A stretch of DNA of 64,000 nt from Promethearchaeota archaeon (GTDB lineage: Archaea > Asgardarchaeota > Lokiarchaeia > Sigyniarchaeales > SOKP01), in NCBI GenBank assembly GCA_013375475.1, contig JABXKD010000007.1, forward strand, positions 1 through 64,000, in the 5' to 3' direction. Numbering within the stretch: position 1 is the first letter of the stretch; the number at the start of each line of letters is the position of its first letter. A program made the translations under genes and the position numbers. A model generated the notes under the pieces. That model saw nothing but the letters and a program-made list of their open reading frames with translations. It did no database searches and was not told the origin of the DNA. Of the stretch, positions 18,293-28,437 are shown one piece after another.

Positions 18293-19984
18293 TTACATCA
18301 TGCCCGGGGGCATTCCCATGCCTCCCATACCCCCTCCCATTCCAGGAGGCATTCCCATTCCAGGAGGCATTCCACCTGGACCACCAGGAGGCATTGCGCT
18401 TTTTGCTCCTGCGATTACATCGTCAATGCGTAAAATCATTGAGGCTGCTTCGGTAGAGCTTTTAATTGCTTGAATTTTCACTATGGTTGGTTCGACGACG
18501 CCATCTGCCATCATATTGTCGATAACATCGCCCGTTTCGAGGTTGAGTCCCGCAAACTTGTTTCCTGCTTGATGAGATGCTCTTAGTTTCATTAACATTT
18601 CGATTTGGTCTAGTCCTGCGTTTTCAGCGAGTGTTTTAGGGATAATATCCAATGAATCAGCAAAAACTTCGACTGCTAATTGTTCGCGTCCTCCTAGAGT
18701 TTGAGCATATTTTCTTAATTGAATTGCAGTTTCAAGTTCTGGGGCTCCTCCACCACCGACGACTTTTTGATCTTCGACGACATCTCTAACTACGCATAAA
18801 GCGTCGTGAATAGCTCTTTCAGCTTCATCGATAATGAGTTCAGTTCCACCTCTGATTAAAATCACGACTGATTTCGGGTCTTTACATTCTTCAACGAATA
18901 TCCAGCTATCATTCATAACCTTACGTTCTTCAACTATGCCAGCAAAACCTAGCTTATCTTCTGTTATGTCATCGAGATTGGTGAAAATTACTCCACCGGT
19001 AGCTTTCGAGAGTTTTTCTAAGTCAGATTTTTTAACGCGTCTTACGGCCATAACATTTGCTTTTGAGAGAAAATGTTGAGCCATATCATCAATTCCTTTC
19101 TGACAAACGACTACATTTGCTCCAGAGTTCACGATTTTATCGACCATGGTTCTAAGCATATGTTCTTCTTCGTCAAGGAATTGTTGGATTTGATCGGGGC
19201 TCGTGATTTGGAGCTTGGCGTCGAATTCAGTTTTCTCAATTTCTATAGCGGATTGTAATAAGAGAATCTTTGCGTCTTTTATGATTTTCGGCATTCCGGG
19301 GCTGACAACTTCTTTGTCTAAGATAATACCTTTAATGAGGGTTGTTTCGTCAACTGACTCTCCTTCCTTTTTTTGAATTTGAACTTTATCGATATCAGCG
19401 ACCCATTTACCGTTTTCGCCTTTTTCTGCTACTGCCTTAATTGCTCCGATACAAATATCGGCAAGCATATCTCTCGATTCAGAGACAATTTTAGAGGACA
19501 TACAAGTCTTTGCACAGTTTTTTAACCCTTCCATATCGTCAATTCCGCTTTTAATTGACATTGCTTCCAAAATTTCAACTGATTTCTCAGCAGCTTTTCT
19601 AAAGCCCTCAGTAATGACTGTTGGGTGTATTTTTTGTTGTAAAAGTTTTTCTGCGCGCTTTAATAGTTCGCCAGCAAGGATTACAGAAGTAGTTGTGCCA
19701 TCACCTACTTCGGAATCTTGAGTTTTAGAAACTTCGACCATCATTTTTGCAGCAGGATGTTGGACATCGATTTCTTTTAGAATTGTTGCCCCATCGTTAG
19801 TGATTACAACGTCGCCAAATTGATCAACGAGCATTTTATCCATTCCACGAGGTCCGAGTGACGTTCGCACCGCTTCCATGATAACTTTTGCAGCTGCGAT
19901 GTTATTTTCCATAGCATCTTTTCCGCGTGTTCTTTCGGTCCCTTCCTTCATAATAAAGATAGGTTGACCGCCTAATTGTGCCAT
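18293..19984 (-). CDS. thsA: Thermosome subunit (group II chaperonin)
   Basis: A 563-aa group II chaperonin that folds proteins in the cytosol as a double-ring ATP-driven cage. The apical, intermediate and equatorial domains are complete, with conserved [12 protein letters not shown] near the N-terminus, the ATP-site GDGTTS (about residue 97), [11 protein letters not shown] and the Gly/Met-rich C-terminal tail that projects into the cavity. The length is normal. It is transcribed away from the L40e gene region and has its own AT-rich upstream region. Only one subunit gene lies in the window; other paralogues may be elsewhere. Confidence 0.97.
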   Translation of the reverse strand: MAQLGGQPIFIMKEGTERTRGKDAMENNIAAAKVIMEAVRTSLGPRGMDKMLVDQFGDVVITNDGATILKEIDVQHPAAKMMVEVSKTQDSEVGDGTTTSVILAGELLKRAEKLLQQKIHPTVITEGFRKAAEKSVEILEAMSIKSGIDDMEGLKNCAKTCMSSKIVSESRDMLADICIGAIKAVAEKGENGKWVADIDKVQIQKKEGESVDETTLIKGIILDKEVVSPGMPKIIKDAKILLLQSAIEIEKTEFDAKLQITSPDQIQQFLDEEEHMLRTMVDKIVNSGANVVVCQKGIDDMAQHFLSKANVMAVRRVKKSDLEKLSKATGGVIFTNLDDITEDKLGFAGIVEERKVMNDSWIFVEECKDPKSVVILIRGGTELIIDEAERAIHDALCVVRDVVEDQKVVGGGGAPELETAIQLRKYAQTLGGREQLAVEVFADSLDIIPKTLAENAGLDQIEMLMKLRASHQAGNKFAGLNLETGDVIDNMMADGVVEPTIVKIQAIKSSTEAASMILRIDDVIAGAKSAMPPGGPGGMPPGMGMPPGMGGGMGGMGMPPGMM

Positions 19985-20158
19985 TTTTAATTCACACTAT
20001 TTATTTTTTTTAAAATAATTATTAATTATATAATGATCTCTAAGTCATAAAATTAAAAAAGTTTACGGAAATTTTAATTTTTAAAACTTAAAGGGGTGTT
20101 TGCGAAAAGTAACGAGATTTGTAAAATTATGTTTAACAAATAAATGAATTTTCTCGGT

Positions 20159-20320
20159 TTATTTATGTAGTTCTCTTTTCTTTAGGCGTAAATCTTTAGA
20201 TCTGCATCTACGACACTTCTTTGCTCTGACGGGGTTTAAAGCTCCGCATTTGCGACATACCGTTTTCATTAATAGATGATGTCTGGCAATTTTTCTTTTA
20301 TATGGATCATCAATGGGCAT
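20159..20320 (-). CDS. rpl40e: Ribosomal protein L40e
   Basis: A 53-residue gene absent from the ORF track. The translation starts MPIDDPYKRKIARHHLLMKT and has the zinc-binding CRKC-x11-CRRC pattern with ALNPVRAKK, matching archaeal/eukaryotic large-subunit protein L40e (in eukaryotes made as a ubiquitin fusion; here free-standing). It sits between the thermosome gene and the divergent L38e operon, with an AT-rich 243-bp promoter region upstream. Confidence 0.95.
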   Translation of the reverse strand: MPIDDPYKRKIARHHLLMKTVCRKCGALNPVRAKKCRRCRSKDLRLKKRELHK

Positions 20321-20563
20321 ACAACAATCTCCTTTATTTGCTAGGTATTTTGGTTTATTTAATAAACAATTAATTGCTATTCTTTCTGAAACAATTCTAT
20401 TAGGTTCTTATTCAAGTTTCAACTAAAGAATAAATTGAAAAACATTTGAAAGCTAAAAAATTTTTTGATATAGGATTACTTTCACTAAAGAAATAAAGTA
20501 AAAATTAAAATTTTATAAATAATTTTAAGTTATAATTTAGAGTTATATTAATTTCAAATTTAG

Positions 20564-20767
20564 TTGAAAAAGTTGCCAAGCGAAATATTTGACGAGGAAA
20601 AGTTTTTATCTTTAGCGGAGTTTGCAGTCCATTGTCGGGTTAAGCGAGTAAAAGATGTTGTGAAATTGAAGTTAAGAACTAAAAAACGACTTTATACATA
20701 TAAAACAGACCCGGCAACTGCAGATAGACTTGTAAGAAATCTAACTTGCGATATTATTGAGTTATAA
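20564..20767 (+). CDS. rpl38e: Ribosomal protein L38e
   Basis: A 67-residue protein opening from TTG. The segment VKRVKDVVKLKLRTKKRLYTY...A..LVRNL matches L38e ([23 protein letters not shown] in eukaryotes). L38e has a patchy archaeal distribution (Asgard and some TACK lineages), which supports the lineage call. It is the first gene of a tight operon with the KH/Zn protein, Pth2 and TruD (16, 52 and 24-bp gaps). Confidence 0.88.
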   Translation: MKKLPSEIFDEEKFLSLAEFAVHCRVKRVKDVVKLKLRTKKRLYTYKTDPATADRLVRNLTCDIIEL

Positions 20768-20783
20768 GTGGATTAGAAGCTAA

Positions 20784-21293
20784 ATGAAAATTCTTCCTGC
20801 GTGTAAAACATGTGTAAGTTCCGGATTTTTATGTACTAGTTGTCAAGAGAAACTAGATACGGAAGTTCTTACTCAATTTGAATTAGATTTAGCTAAGGAT
20901 TTACTTGTTTTGGAAGAAGAGGAAGATTTTGGATTTTTGAAAAATATTTCTTTCTTTAAAGCAATCGATTTCGAGGACGTAGTAATATTTGTTGTCGGAA
21001 AGAAAGATAAGATTAAAATTACGCAGAAATTAATAAATTGGATAAAAGAAACATACGAAGTAGACGAATTAATCTTTATCGAACAAACAAAGAAACCTAG
21101 AGCCACTTTAGAAAGCTTAATCGCTCCTAATAAATTAATTTCGTTAAATGAGATATTTTTAGCTACAGGAGACATTGAATTTAAAGGAGTTATTTCAAAA
21201 AAGGATCAATCTACCATCTTATTTACTAAAGAAGAGCTTGAAGAACTAATACTTGAACTCACTGGCGAAAAGATTCGTATCGAATTTGAATAA
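20784..21293 (+). CDS. Zn-ribbon/KH-like RNA-binding protein (NusA-like)
   Basis: The N-terminus has a CxxC-x6-CxxC zinc knuckle (CKTCVSSGFLCTSC), followed by a helical stretch and a KH-like fold (about residues 55-110: AIDFEDVVIFVVGKKDKIKITQKLINWI). The C-terminal segment ATGDIEFKGVI...LEELILELTGEKIRIEFE fits the conserved archaeal family annotated as a NusA-like or KH-domain RNA-binding protein. The canonical KH GxxG loop is replaced by GKKD, so RNA binding may be weakened. The operon position between L38e and Pth2 indicates a role in translation or transcription. Confidence 0.7.
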   Translation: MKILPACKTCVSSGFLCTSCQEKLDTEVLTQFELDLAKDLLVLEEEEDFGFLKNISFFKAIDFEDVVIFVVGKKDKIKITQKLINWIKETYEVDELIFIEQTKKPRATLESLIAPNKLISLNEIFLATGDIEFKGVISKKDQSTILFTKEELEELILELTGEKIRIEFE

Positions 21294-21345
21294 AAGTAAT
21301 TATTTTATATCTCAATTTCTTATTATTGAATAGGTTTAATATATT

Positions 21346-21702
21346 GTGGATGAATACAAACAAGTCATCTTAATACGGACAGATTTAAAGATGGGTACTG
21401 GGAAAAAATGTGCTCAGTCGTGCCACGCATCGTTATCTTCAGCAGATTTGGTTAGGATAAAAAATAAAGATGTATGGAAAAAATGGAAAAACACTGGGCA
21501 AAAGAAAGTAGTTCTAAAAATAAGTAGCATGGAAGAACTTAATGAAATCGTTTCAAATTTAGAAAAAAAAGACATCCTATTTTTTTTAGTTAGAGACGCT
21601 GGCTTAACACAACTGACTCCTGGAACCACCACGGCTTTAGGAATAGGACCTGCCCTATCTGAAGCCTTAGATAAAGTTACCGGGGATTTAAAGTTACTAT
21701 AA
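21346..21702 (+). CDS. pth2: Peptidyl-tRNA hydrolase, Pth2 type
   Basis: Recycles peptidyl-tRNAs released from ribosomes. The 118-residue protein has the Pth2 landmarks: [23 protein letters not shown] at the N-terminus, [14 protein letters not shown], and the C-terminal [21 protein letters not shown]. It starts at GTG 21346. It is third in the L38e-TruD operon. Confidence 0.96.
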   Translation: MDEYKQVILIRTDLKMGTGKKCAQSCHASLSSADLVRIKNKDVWKKWKNTGQKKVVLKISSMEELNEIVSNLEKKDILFFLVRDAGLTQLTPGTTTALGIGPALSEALDKVTGDLKLL

Positions 21703-21726
21703 AATAACACCCTCAAGGTAATTAAT

Positions 21727-23112
21727 TTGGAAGGAAAGAAGGAGAATTTTCACAAGTTCAACAACATTAGCGAGAGAGAAGTCGAAAAAGTTGTAGGAAT
21801 TGAAGTTTTCTCAACCCCTGAAATGAAAGGCATTCAGGGAACTATTAAAAACCGCTATAAAGACTTTATTGTTAAAGAAATCACTTTTACTGGCCGTGTT
21901 CTAGAGATAAATGAGGATTACACTCCTACTAGGTATTCTGTGGAAAATAAAGACAGTTTTACAACTTTCAACTTAGTAAAAATCAATAAAGACACATTTG
22001 AAGCAGTAAGACTGATTAGCGATGCTTTAGATATAGCTCCTAAAGCTATCGATTACGCAGGATTAAAGGATAAACGTGCTATAACAGTTCAGCAAGCCTC
22101 AATTAGAGGAAATTACGTCGAGAAGTTGAAGAAATTAAAGTTACACAATATTTTCATTAGAAATATCAATCCTTCAAAACATCCTATTAAATTAGGAAGT
22201 AATTGGGGAAACAACTTTGAGATTACCATTAGAAACATCGATCAAAAGAGTATAAAAAGAAATGAAATAGAAGAACTATTAGCAGCGTTACGAACTCGTG
22301 GATTTCCGAACTATTATGGGCTTCAAAGATTTGGGACATTTAGACCGAATTCACACCTTATAGGGAGATATATTTTAGAAAACGAATTTAAGAAAGCGTT
22401 CGATGAGTTTGTAATAACAACTTATTCGTCAGAATTGCCACAATCCTTCAATGTAAGGGAAGATCTAAGACAAACAGGTAATCTTGAAAAGGCATACGAT
22501 GCATTTCCTAAAAGTTTGAATTATGAAAGAATAATGATAAAATATTTAATAGATAATCCTGGAGATTACAAAGGAGCAATTAATCACTTACCTAAGTACC
22601 TTATAAAATTACTGATTAGTTCATTTCAATCTTTTTTATTTAATAGAATGTTGTCCTTGCGGTATAAAAAAGGAATTTCTTTAAACAAACCCATTAAAGG
22701 CGATATTTTTGTTATTTTAGATGAAGAAAATGGAAATATTACTCAAATTAAATACCTATACAATGGATTATACGATAAGTATTTACAAGAAGCAAATGAT
22801 TTAAATCGAGCTAAAATCGTGTATCCATTGATAGGATATAATACAAATTTAGACGACTTTCCTGCTTTAAAATCTTTTGTATTAGAAATTCTAAAGGAGG
22901 AGGGAATTTCAATGGAAATATTTAGCAACAAATTGTTAGAAACATACGATTTCAAGGGTTCATTTAGACCTTTAATTGCCAAACCACTAGGTTTAAAAAT
23001 TCTTGAATATTCTGAGGACAATGTTTTCCAGAATAGTCATAAATTAAAAATCGAGTTTACTTTACAAAAAGGCTCCTATGCGACTTTATTATTGCGTGAG
23101 ATCATAAAATGA
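21727..23112 (+). CDS. truD: tRNA pseudouridine(13) synthase
   Basis: Converts U13 of tRNA to pseudouridine. The catalytic motif AGLKDKRA places the nucleophile at Asp115, and RNYFGLQRFG-type sequence (NYYGLQRFGTFRPNSHLIG) and the insertion domain are present. 461 aa is the usual length for archaeal TruD. It begins with TTG, 24 bases after pth2, so it is translated within the same operon. It converges with the DNA methyltransferase gene, leaving a 3-bp gap between stops. Confidence 0.95.
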   Translation: MEGKKENFHKFNNISEREVEKVVGIEVFSTPEMKGIQGTIKNRYKDFIVKEITFTGRVLEINEDYTPTRYSVENKDSFTTFNLVKINKDTFEAVRLISDALDIAPKAIDYAGLKDKRAITVQQASIRGNYVEKLKKLKLHNIFIRNINPSKHPIKLGSNWGNNFEITIRNIDQKSIKRNEIEELLAALRTRGFPNYYGLQRFGTFRPNSHLIGRYILENEFKKAFDEFVITTYSSELPQSFNVREDLRQTGNLEKAYDAFPKSLNYERIMIKYLIDNPGDYKGAINHLPKYLIKLLISSFQSFLFNRMLSLRYKKGISLNKPIKGDIFVILDEENGNITQIKYLYNGLYDKYLQEANDLNRAKIVYPLIGYNTNLDDFPALKSFVLEILKEEGISMEIFSNKLLETYDFKGSFRPLIAKPLGLKILEYSEDNVFQNSHKLKIEFTLQKGSYATLLLREIIK

Positions 23113-23115
23113 GGT

Positions 23116-24627
23116 TCAATCTATACTTACATCGTATTTTTGAATCGTTTCATTTCCAAGAATGTCATTTACTTTTACTGCTATTGTGTAATTTCCTTGT
23201 GTAGTATAGGGATAAGATATTGAGGATAATTTTAATTTACGGTTTTTTAGTGTTCTATACGATATCCAAGTCGTGGTAAAATAATCGTTTTGACAATAAA
23301 AATCTATAGCCCAACTATCAATCCAATCAGTAAAAGTTTCAATCTTAATTTTGAGTTTATCATTAATTAAATTTAAATCTAGGCCAAAATAATCTGCTAA
23401 TTCAATAGATATTTTTTTTCTCTCTTTAATCATTCTAATCTCAAATTTGCCCTTCTTAATTTCTGGCTGATCATTATTAATTCTCAAAATTCTAAATGGT
23501 TGGGGAAGTTCGTCGTATTTTTGATCCCAATTTATGAGGTCATTACTATTCCATACATCAAGAATTCTTTTGCGACTTATGTTTATCGCATGATTTCCTA
23601 TATCTGAACCAATCCATCTTCGTCCAAGTTTTTCTGCCACTACTAATGTTGTGCCAGTTCCACAAAAAAAATCTGCTACGATATCACCTTTATCTGAAGA
23701 AGCAAGAATTATCCTTTTCAACAATCTTTCAGGTTTTTGTGTGGAAAACGCTTGATATTCTGTAGTGTTTGCCCTGATATAAGGTAAATCCGTCCAAACA
23801 TCACGAGGAAAGATTCCCATGTTTGATATGTATACTTTCTGCGAAAGTTTCTTACCGTTATGACTTCCTCCGCGATGGTAGTAGGTCCCTTTATCGTCGT
23901 TTTTTAAAGCAAACTTAACTCGATCAGAATACTCCATATAAATTTTAGGATCGTCGTTAAATGTGTAATCTTTAGATTTCGTATAAAATAAAATCGAATC
24001 ATAAGAGCGAATAAAGAATCTTCTTGTTTTAGCCGATGCTGCAGGGTATGCCCAAATTATCTCATTTTTAAAATTTTCTTTTCCAAAAATTTCATCCATT
24101 ATTATTTTTATATAATGGGAAACATGCCAATCTAGATGTATATAAATGCTTCCATCTTCTGCGAGCAAATCTTTCATGATAATTAATCTCTCATATAAAA
24201 AATCAATATAAGCATCAATACCTCCATTCCAGGAATCTGAATAAGCCTTCGAGACTTCAAACGCGTTCTTTTCACCTATGAGCACTTTGGATTCGAAATC
24301 TCCTCCAGTCCCAAAAGGTGGATCGATATATATTAATTTGATTTTTTTCGAGTAAATGGGGAGCAAAGAATTCATAATATCCTTATTATCTCCTTGGATT
24401 AAGCAATTTATCATTCCTTTGGAAGATTCTTTACGCTTCTGATATTCTTCCATTCTTTTTTTAATTAGTTGAGTACGAGATCCAAAATTATCAATTATTG
24501 GGTATTTAAGTAATTCTTTTGTATTGAAAGGATGAACTTGTTGAGACTTATTCGTGTTTGACATTCTAAGTTTTTCTTTATCGTTCCAATTTAGATTCGG
24601 CATTATTAATCCACAATAAGATGGCAA
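23116..24627 (-). CDS. Beta-class DNA methyltransferase (orphan, type III Mod-like)
   Basis: An amino-methyltransferase for DNA adenine or cytosine with beta-class motif order: DPPF (102-105) precedes the AdoMet-binding FCGTGT (320-325, ADFFCGTGTTLVVAEKLG). The C-terminal region after about residue 400 ends with a beta-sandwich-like segment (YTTQGNYTIAVKVNDILGNE) as seen on some type III modification enzymes. No restriction endonuclease, helicase or specificity gene is adjacent. Start alternatives are TTG 24627 and ATG 24603; the signature is unaffected. It interrupts an otherwise translational gene run, suggesting insertion. Confidence 0.88.
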   Translation of the reverse strand: MPSYCGLIMPNLNWNDKEKLRMSNTNKSQQVHPFNTKELLKYPIIDNFGSRTQLIKKRMEEYQKRKESSKGMINCLIQGDNKDIMNSLLPIYSKKIKLIYIDPPFGTGGDFESKVLIGEKNAFEVSKAYSDSWNGGIDAYIDFLYERLIIMKDLLAEDGSIYIHLDWHVSHYIKIIMDEIFGKENFKNEIIWAYPAASAKTRRFFIRSYDSILFYTKSKDYTFNDDPKIYMEYSDRVKFALKNDDKGTYYHRGGSHNGKKLSQKVYISNMGIFPRDVWTDLPYIRANTTEYQAFSTQKPERLLKRIILASSDKGDIVADFFCGTGTTLVVAEKLGRRWIGSDIGNHAINISRKRILDVWNSNDLINWDQKYDELPQPFRILRINNDQPEIKKGKFEIRMIKERKKISIELADYFGLDLNLINDKLKIKIETFTDWIDSWAIDFYCQNDYFTTTWISYRTLKNRKLKLSSISYPYTTQGNYTIAVKVNDILGNETIQKYDVSID

Positions 24628-24692
24628 AAAATTTATTCTTAATTTCCTTTACAATTTTAATTTAAATAAAAATATGAAATTAGAAGGTTACT

Positions 24693-26015
24693 ATGTCTTT
24701 TGATGAATTAGATGGATGGAGGAAAACTCACTATACCAAAGATGTGACTCCAGAATTGCGTGATCAAGAAGTAATTCTTGGAGGATGGGTAAGAAATTTT
24801 CGAGATCTAGGCGGTTTGAAGTTCATAAGCTTGCAAGATAAATACGGAGAACGGCAGATTACTTTAAAAAAAGGAGTCGTATCCGATGAGCTATTTGAAA
24901 AAGCGAAGTTAGGATACCAATACTGCATAATGATAAAAGGAAAAGTAAAGGAATTTAAAGCAGCACCAGGCGGAATTGAAATTATCCCGTCGGAAATAAA
25001 AATATTGAACAGAACACCTGAAAAGCTTCCTATTGATATGACGGGAGAAACCTTATCAGATCTTGATCTTAGGCTAAATAATAGGGCTTTAGATCTACGA
25101 TCCTTAAGAAATCAAGCAATTTTTGAGATCCATGGACAAGTTTTAAAATCTGCTAGGAATTTTTTACGTGAACAAGACTTTACTGAAGTAACAACACCGA
25201 ATATAATAGGTTCCGCGACAGAGGGAGGTACTGAGTTATTCCCCATTATGTATTTTGATAGAGAGGCATTCTTAGTTCAATCTGCCCAATTATATAAAGA
25301 ACAATTAAGTGGAGTATATGAAAAGGTATTTGAGATAGGTCCTGCATTCAGAGCGGAAAAAAGTCACACTAAAAGGCATATCTGCGAAATTTTTACATTG
25401 GATGTAGAAATGAGTTTTGTTGATATGTATGATGTTTTAAAAACACTCGAGGAATTAGTTCATAATGTAATAACGAATATTAGAGGGAATAACATGGCTG
25501 CTCTGAAAATACTTAACATGGAAAATAAAACAACCATTCCAGAATTACCCTTTCCACGCTATAGATACGATGAAATTCTTGAATTACTCGAAAATAAATA
25601 TAATATTTCTGTTGAATGGGGAGAAGATATCTCGACTGAAGCATATAGAAAATTAGGAGAAGAATTAACAGGATACTACTACATAACTCATTGGCCAATG
25701 ACAATAAAACCGTTTTATATTCAACCATCAAAAGATGATAAGTATAGTGAATCGTTTGATCTTCAAATGGGGTGGCTTGAATTAACATCTGGAGGCACTC
25801 GAGTTCATAATCGAGTACAATTAGAGAACGCCATAGAAAACAAAGGTTTGAATGCTTCTTCCTTTGAATCCCATCTTAGCACATTTGATTTTGGAATGCC
25901 TCCTCACGCGGGATTCGGATTAGGAATTGCTCGTTGGATAACATATATTTGTGGTCTAGATGACATTCGAGAAGCAGTAATGTATCCCAGAACGCCCGAA
26001 CGATTGACACCTTAG
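24693..26015 (+). CDS. aspS: Aspartyl-tRNA synthetase, archaeal type
   Basis: A class II synthetase of 440 aa. The OB-fold anticodon-binding domain is at about 20-110 (VILGGWVRNFRDLGGLKFI), and the catalytic core has motif 2 GPAFRAEKSHTKRH and motif 3 FGLGIARWITYICGL. The short archaeal form often charges both tRNA-Asp and tRNA-Asn; which applies here cannot be read from the sequence alone. It is 30 bp upstream of map and co-oriented with it. Confidence 0.96.
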   Translation: MSFDELDGWRKTHYTKDVTPELRDQEVILGGWVRNFRDLGGLKFISLQDKYGERQITLKKGVVSDELFEKAKLGYQYCIMIKGKVKEFKAAPGGIEIIPSEIKILNRTPEKLPIDMTGETLSDLDLRLNNRALDLRSLRNQAIFEIHGQVLKSARNFLREQDFTEVTTPNIIGSATEGGTELFPIMYFDREAFLVQSAQLYKEQLSGVYEKVFEIGPAFRAEKSHTKRHICEIFTLDVEMSFVDMYDVLKTLEELVHNVITNIRGNNMAALKILNMENKTTIPELPFPRYRYDEILELLENKYNISVEWGEDISTEAYRKLGEELTGYYYITHWPMTIKPFYIQPSKDDKYSESFDLQMGWLELTSGGTRVHNRVQLENAIENKGLNASSFESHLSTFDFGMPPHAGFGLGIARWITYICGLDDIREAVMYPRTPERLTP

Positions 26016-26045
26016 AAATTTTACAATATCAAATTTTGATTAATT

Positions 26046-26963
26046 ATGAAAGATGAATGGATTGAGTCTTATTTAAATGCTGGAAAAGCAGTTATCGCCG
26101 CTAAAAAACTTGCTAGAAAGCTCATTAAACCGGGAGCATCTTTTTTGGAAATTGCTAATAGATGCGAAGATGAAATAATAAATCAAGGATGCGAATTATC
26201 ATTTCCAATTAACATGTCGCTAAACGAGCAAGCTGCTCATTACAGCCCTGTTATTGACGATCCTACCCTGGTTCCTAATAAAGGACTGTTAAAAATTGAT
26301 TTAGGTTCTCACTATAACGGATATATTGCTGATTCAGCAATTACTTTTAATTTAGATGAAGATCCAAAGCTTCAAAATTACATTGACGCGGCACAAGATG
26401 CGTTGGATGCAGCGATCGAAATTTTTAAACCCGGCATTAAGTTGTATGAGTTAGGTGAAGTAATCGCAGATAAAATTCATAGCCGCGGCTTAAGACCAAT
26501 TATAAATCTTGGGGGCCATGAATTAAAACAATATAAACTGCATGCTGGTCCTTTTCTTCCTAATAAAAAAGATTTAAGTCATAATGAAGTTTTAAAACCT
26601 GGGGATGCTTACGCTTGTGAGCCATTTGCTACTTCAGGTGAAGGTTTAGTCACAAACGGTAAAAAATCTTATATTTACCGATTTGTTAAACGGGTAAAAA
26701 AGAATTTACCTTACGAAGAAATTAGCTATATGAAGAAAATAGAGGATTTAACCAAAAATTTACCTTTTTCGCCACGTTTATTAGAAAAACATAATATCAT
26801 CCCGAAAAACAAAATTCCTAGGATAATTGATGCTTTTAAGCGAAAAAAAATTCTTGATCATTATCCTATACTATTAGAGGTAACTGGAGCCCCAGTTGCT
26901 CAACAAGAACATACAATCATAATCGATATGGATGGAAATCCTATTGTCACAACCCGAGAATAA
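26046..26963 (+). CDS. map: Methionine aminopeptidase type II
   Basis: Removes the initiator methionine from new proteins. The 305-residue type II fold has the metal ligands in KIDLGSHYNGYIADSA (Asp85, Asp96), LGGHEL (His157), CEPFA and the final EHTIII glutamate, plus the catalytic histidine in AAHYSP. A helical insertion of about 60 residues lies between the last two ligands, as expected for type II. Its 3' end overlaps the nucleotidyltransferase gene by 32 bp. Confidence 0.95.
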   Translation: MKDEWIESYLNAGKAVIAAKKLARKLIKPGASFLEIANRCEDEIINQGCELSFPINMSLNEQAAHYSPVIDDPTLVPNKGLLKIDLGSHYNGYIADSAITFNLDEDPKLQNYIDAAQDALDAAIEIFKPGIKLYELGEVIADKIHSRGLRPIINLGGHELKQYKLHAGPFLPNKKDLSHNEVLKPGDAYACEPFATSGEGLVTNGKKSYIYRFVKRVKKNLPYEEISYMKKIEDLTKNLPFSPRLLEKHNIIPKNKIPRIIDAFKRKKILDHYPILLEVTGAPVAQQEHTIIIDMDGNPIVTTRE

Positions 26964-27813
26964 TTTTAAGGAAAAAATTACGAGTGTCGTTCTATGTGCT
27001 GGTGAAGGAACACGCGCTAAGATTATATCTCAAAACTTACCAAAATCGCTTCTTAAAGTCAGTTCTTTAAATAATCAAACTATTCTTTCGTTAGTTCTTT
27101 CTATCTTAAAAAAGTTAAATCTAGATCCAATTATAGTTGTAACAGGGCATTTAGGTGAATATATTGAAGATTCTGTTTACTCTTTTCTAACTAAAAATCA
27201 GTATGGTGAAGATAGTATCATTATTCATAGTTCTGGAGATGACTACAAATTAGGCCCTCTCTTTTCTTTTTTAAGTATTACAAAAAATGAACAGATCTTT
27301 AAAGAAGATAAGTTATTTATGGTTCTTCCTGGAGATACTGTTTTTGATTTCAATCTAATTCAAGAAATTCTAAACTTATTATTAGAGAACTACTCGCTAG
27401 TTATCGATAATTCAATTATATTTTATAGGAAAATAAGAACCGATATATTAAAAAAAAAGTATAAAAAATACTACCCAAAATATGAAAAAAGTATCTCTTA
27501 TTTAAGAATGGAAGAAAAGGACTCAATAACGATTGTTAAAGAGATTTCTCAAGAAAAATTGAGTTCCTTATCTAATCAAGAAGTAATTAACCAGATTATT
27601 CCAATTTTTATATTTAACAACTCATATATTAAAGCAATTAAAGAGCTCGCTAGCTCAGTCAAATTTCGTACTATTCGCGAAGTAGTAAACTTAATGCTTG
27701 AAAGAAAAAAGCAGTTTTTTGCCATATCGGTTAGTCCAGAAAATAATTTCTATGACATCGATGCTCCTCTCGACTTAAAAATTCTGAATGAAAAAAAAAA
27801 AGGTGGACAATAG
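26932..27813 (+). CDS. NDP-sugar nucleotidyltransferase-like protein
   Basis: The N-terminal Rossmann-like domain opens with VVLCAGEGTRAKIISQNLPK, the G-x-G-T-R...P-K signature of sugar-1-phosphate nucleotidyltransferases. A D-x-D-like catalytic region (VLPGDTVFDF) and an incoming-sugar half follow. It would make an NDP-sugar, or be a related cytidylyl-/guanylyltransferase; the base and sugar are not known. The start overlaps map by 32 bp, implying coupled translation. A long geneless region follows. Confidence 0.8.
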   Translation: MEILLSQPENNFKEKITSVVLCAGEGTRAKIISQNLPKSLLKVSSLNNQTILSLVLSILKKLNLDPIIVVTGHLGEYIEDSVYSFLTKNQYGEDSIIIHSSGDDYKLGPLFSFLSITKNEQIFKEDKLFMVLPGDTVFDFNLIQEILNLLLENYSLVIDNSIIFYRKIRTDILKKKYKKYYPKYEKSISYLRMEEKDSITIVKEISQEKLSSLSNQEVINQIIPIFIFNNSYIKAIKELASSVKFRTIREVVNLMLERKKQFFAISVSPENNFYDIDAPLDLKILNEKKKGGQ

Positions 27814-28437
27814 TAGCTCCGATTATCTCAGAAAACATGTTTCAAAGGAAATCAATCTTTTACTCCAATGAATCGTATCTGGATCAAAGCTCTATTGAGG
27901 AAGTTAATAATTTTATTTTAAAGACATATAAAGTTTGAATGTCTCGTGTAGCAAGCGAAAAAACTGCTAAATTCAACAAGAGATCAAGCAAATATGTTTC
28001 AATTTAAACTTTATTTCGTGTCAATTTTAACCAAATTGCTTCTCTTTACAAAATTATTGCTCCCTCGTTGAAAAATAATAGAAATCTCCTAAAGCAATGA
28101 TAATCATGCTCGTAATTTAGGATTCAAAACTAAAGATATGTAATAATATAAAACCGTATGGAACTCAAGGCGTAAGTATTAACTCTGGTAAGAAAAAAAT
28201 GCTCCAGAACTTAAGAATCATTTATCAATTTTGCAACAACAAGCTCGTTGTTTAAATTGTAATTCTGTATCATAAACCAATGATTTAAACTATTGTCCAA
28301 TAAGACATATGCATAATCATCTATTTAAATTTAATTATTAATTTATGAAATATATCCACTACATTATTCAGAGAAAGTTTAATAGATTCCAATATTATTA
28401 CTCAAAATGAAATTTAAATAAGAAATTTGAAAAGTAA
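27814..28437. other. Geneless 624-bp stretch, probable decayed coding sequence
   Basis: No intact gene is visible. A 33-codon ORF (27837-27938) has no recognisable family. Around 28220-28320 the frame reads QQARCLNCNSVS, stop, TNDLNYCPIRHMH, reminiscent of a broken two-Cys-pair zinc ribbon. No tRNA stem/loop set, repeats or terminal inverted repeats were found. I consider it a graveyard of a lost gene or an old insertion. Confidence 0.4.

Noticed and set aside
27814-28437. Riboswitch or structured ncRNA in the geneless stretch
   Set aside because: No strong stem, conserved riboswitch core or T-run was seen; broken reading frames fit decayed coding DNA better.
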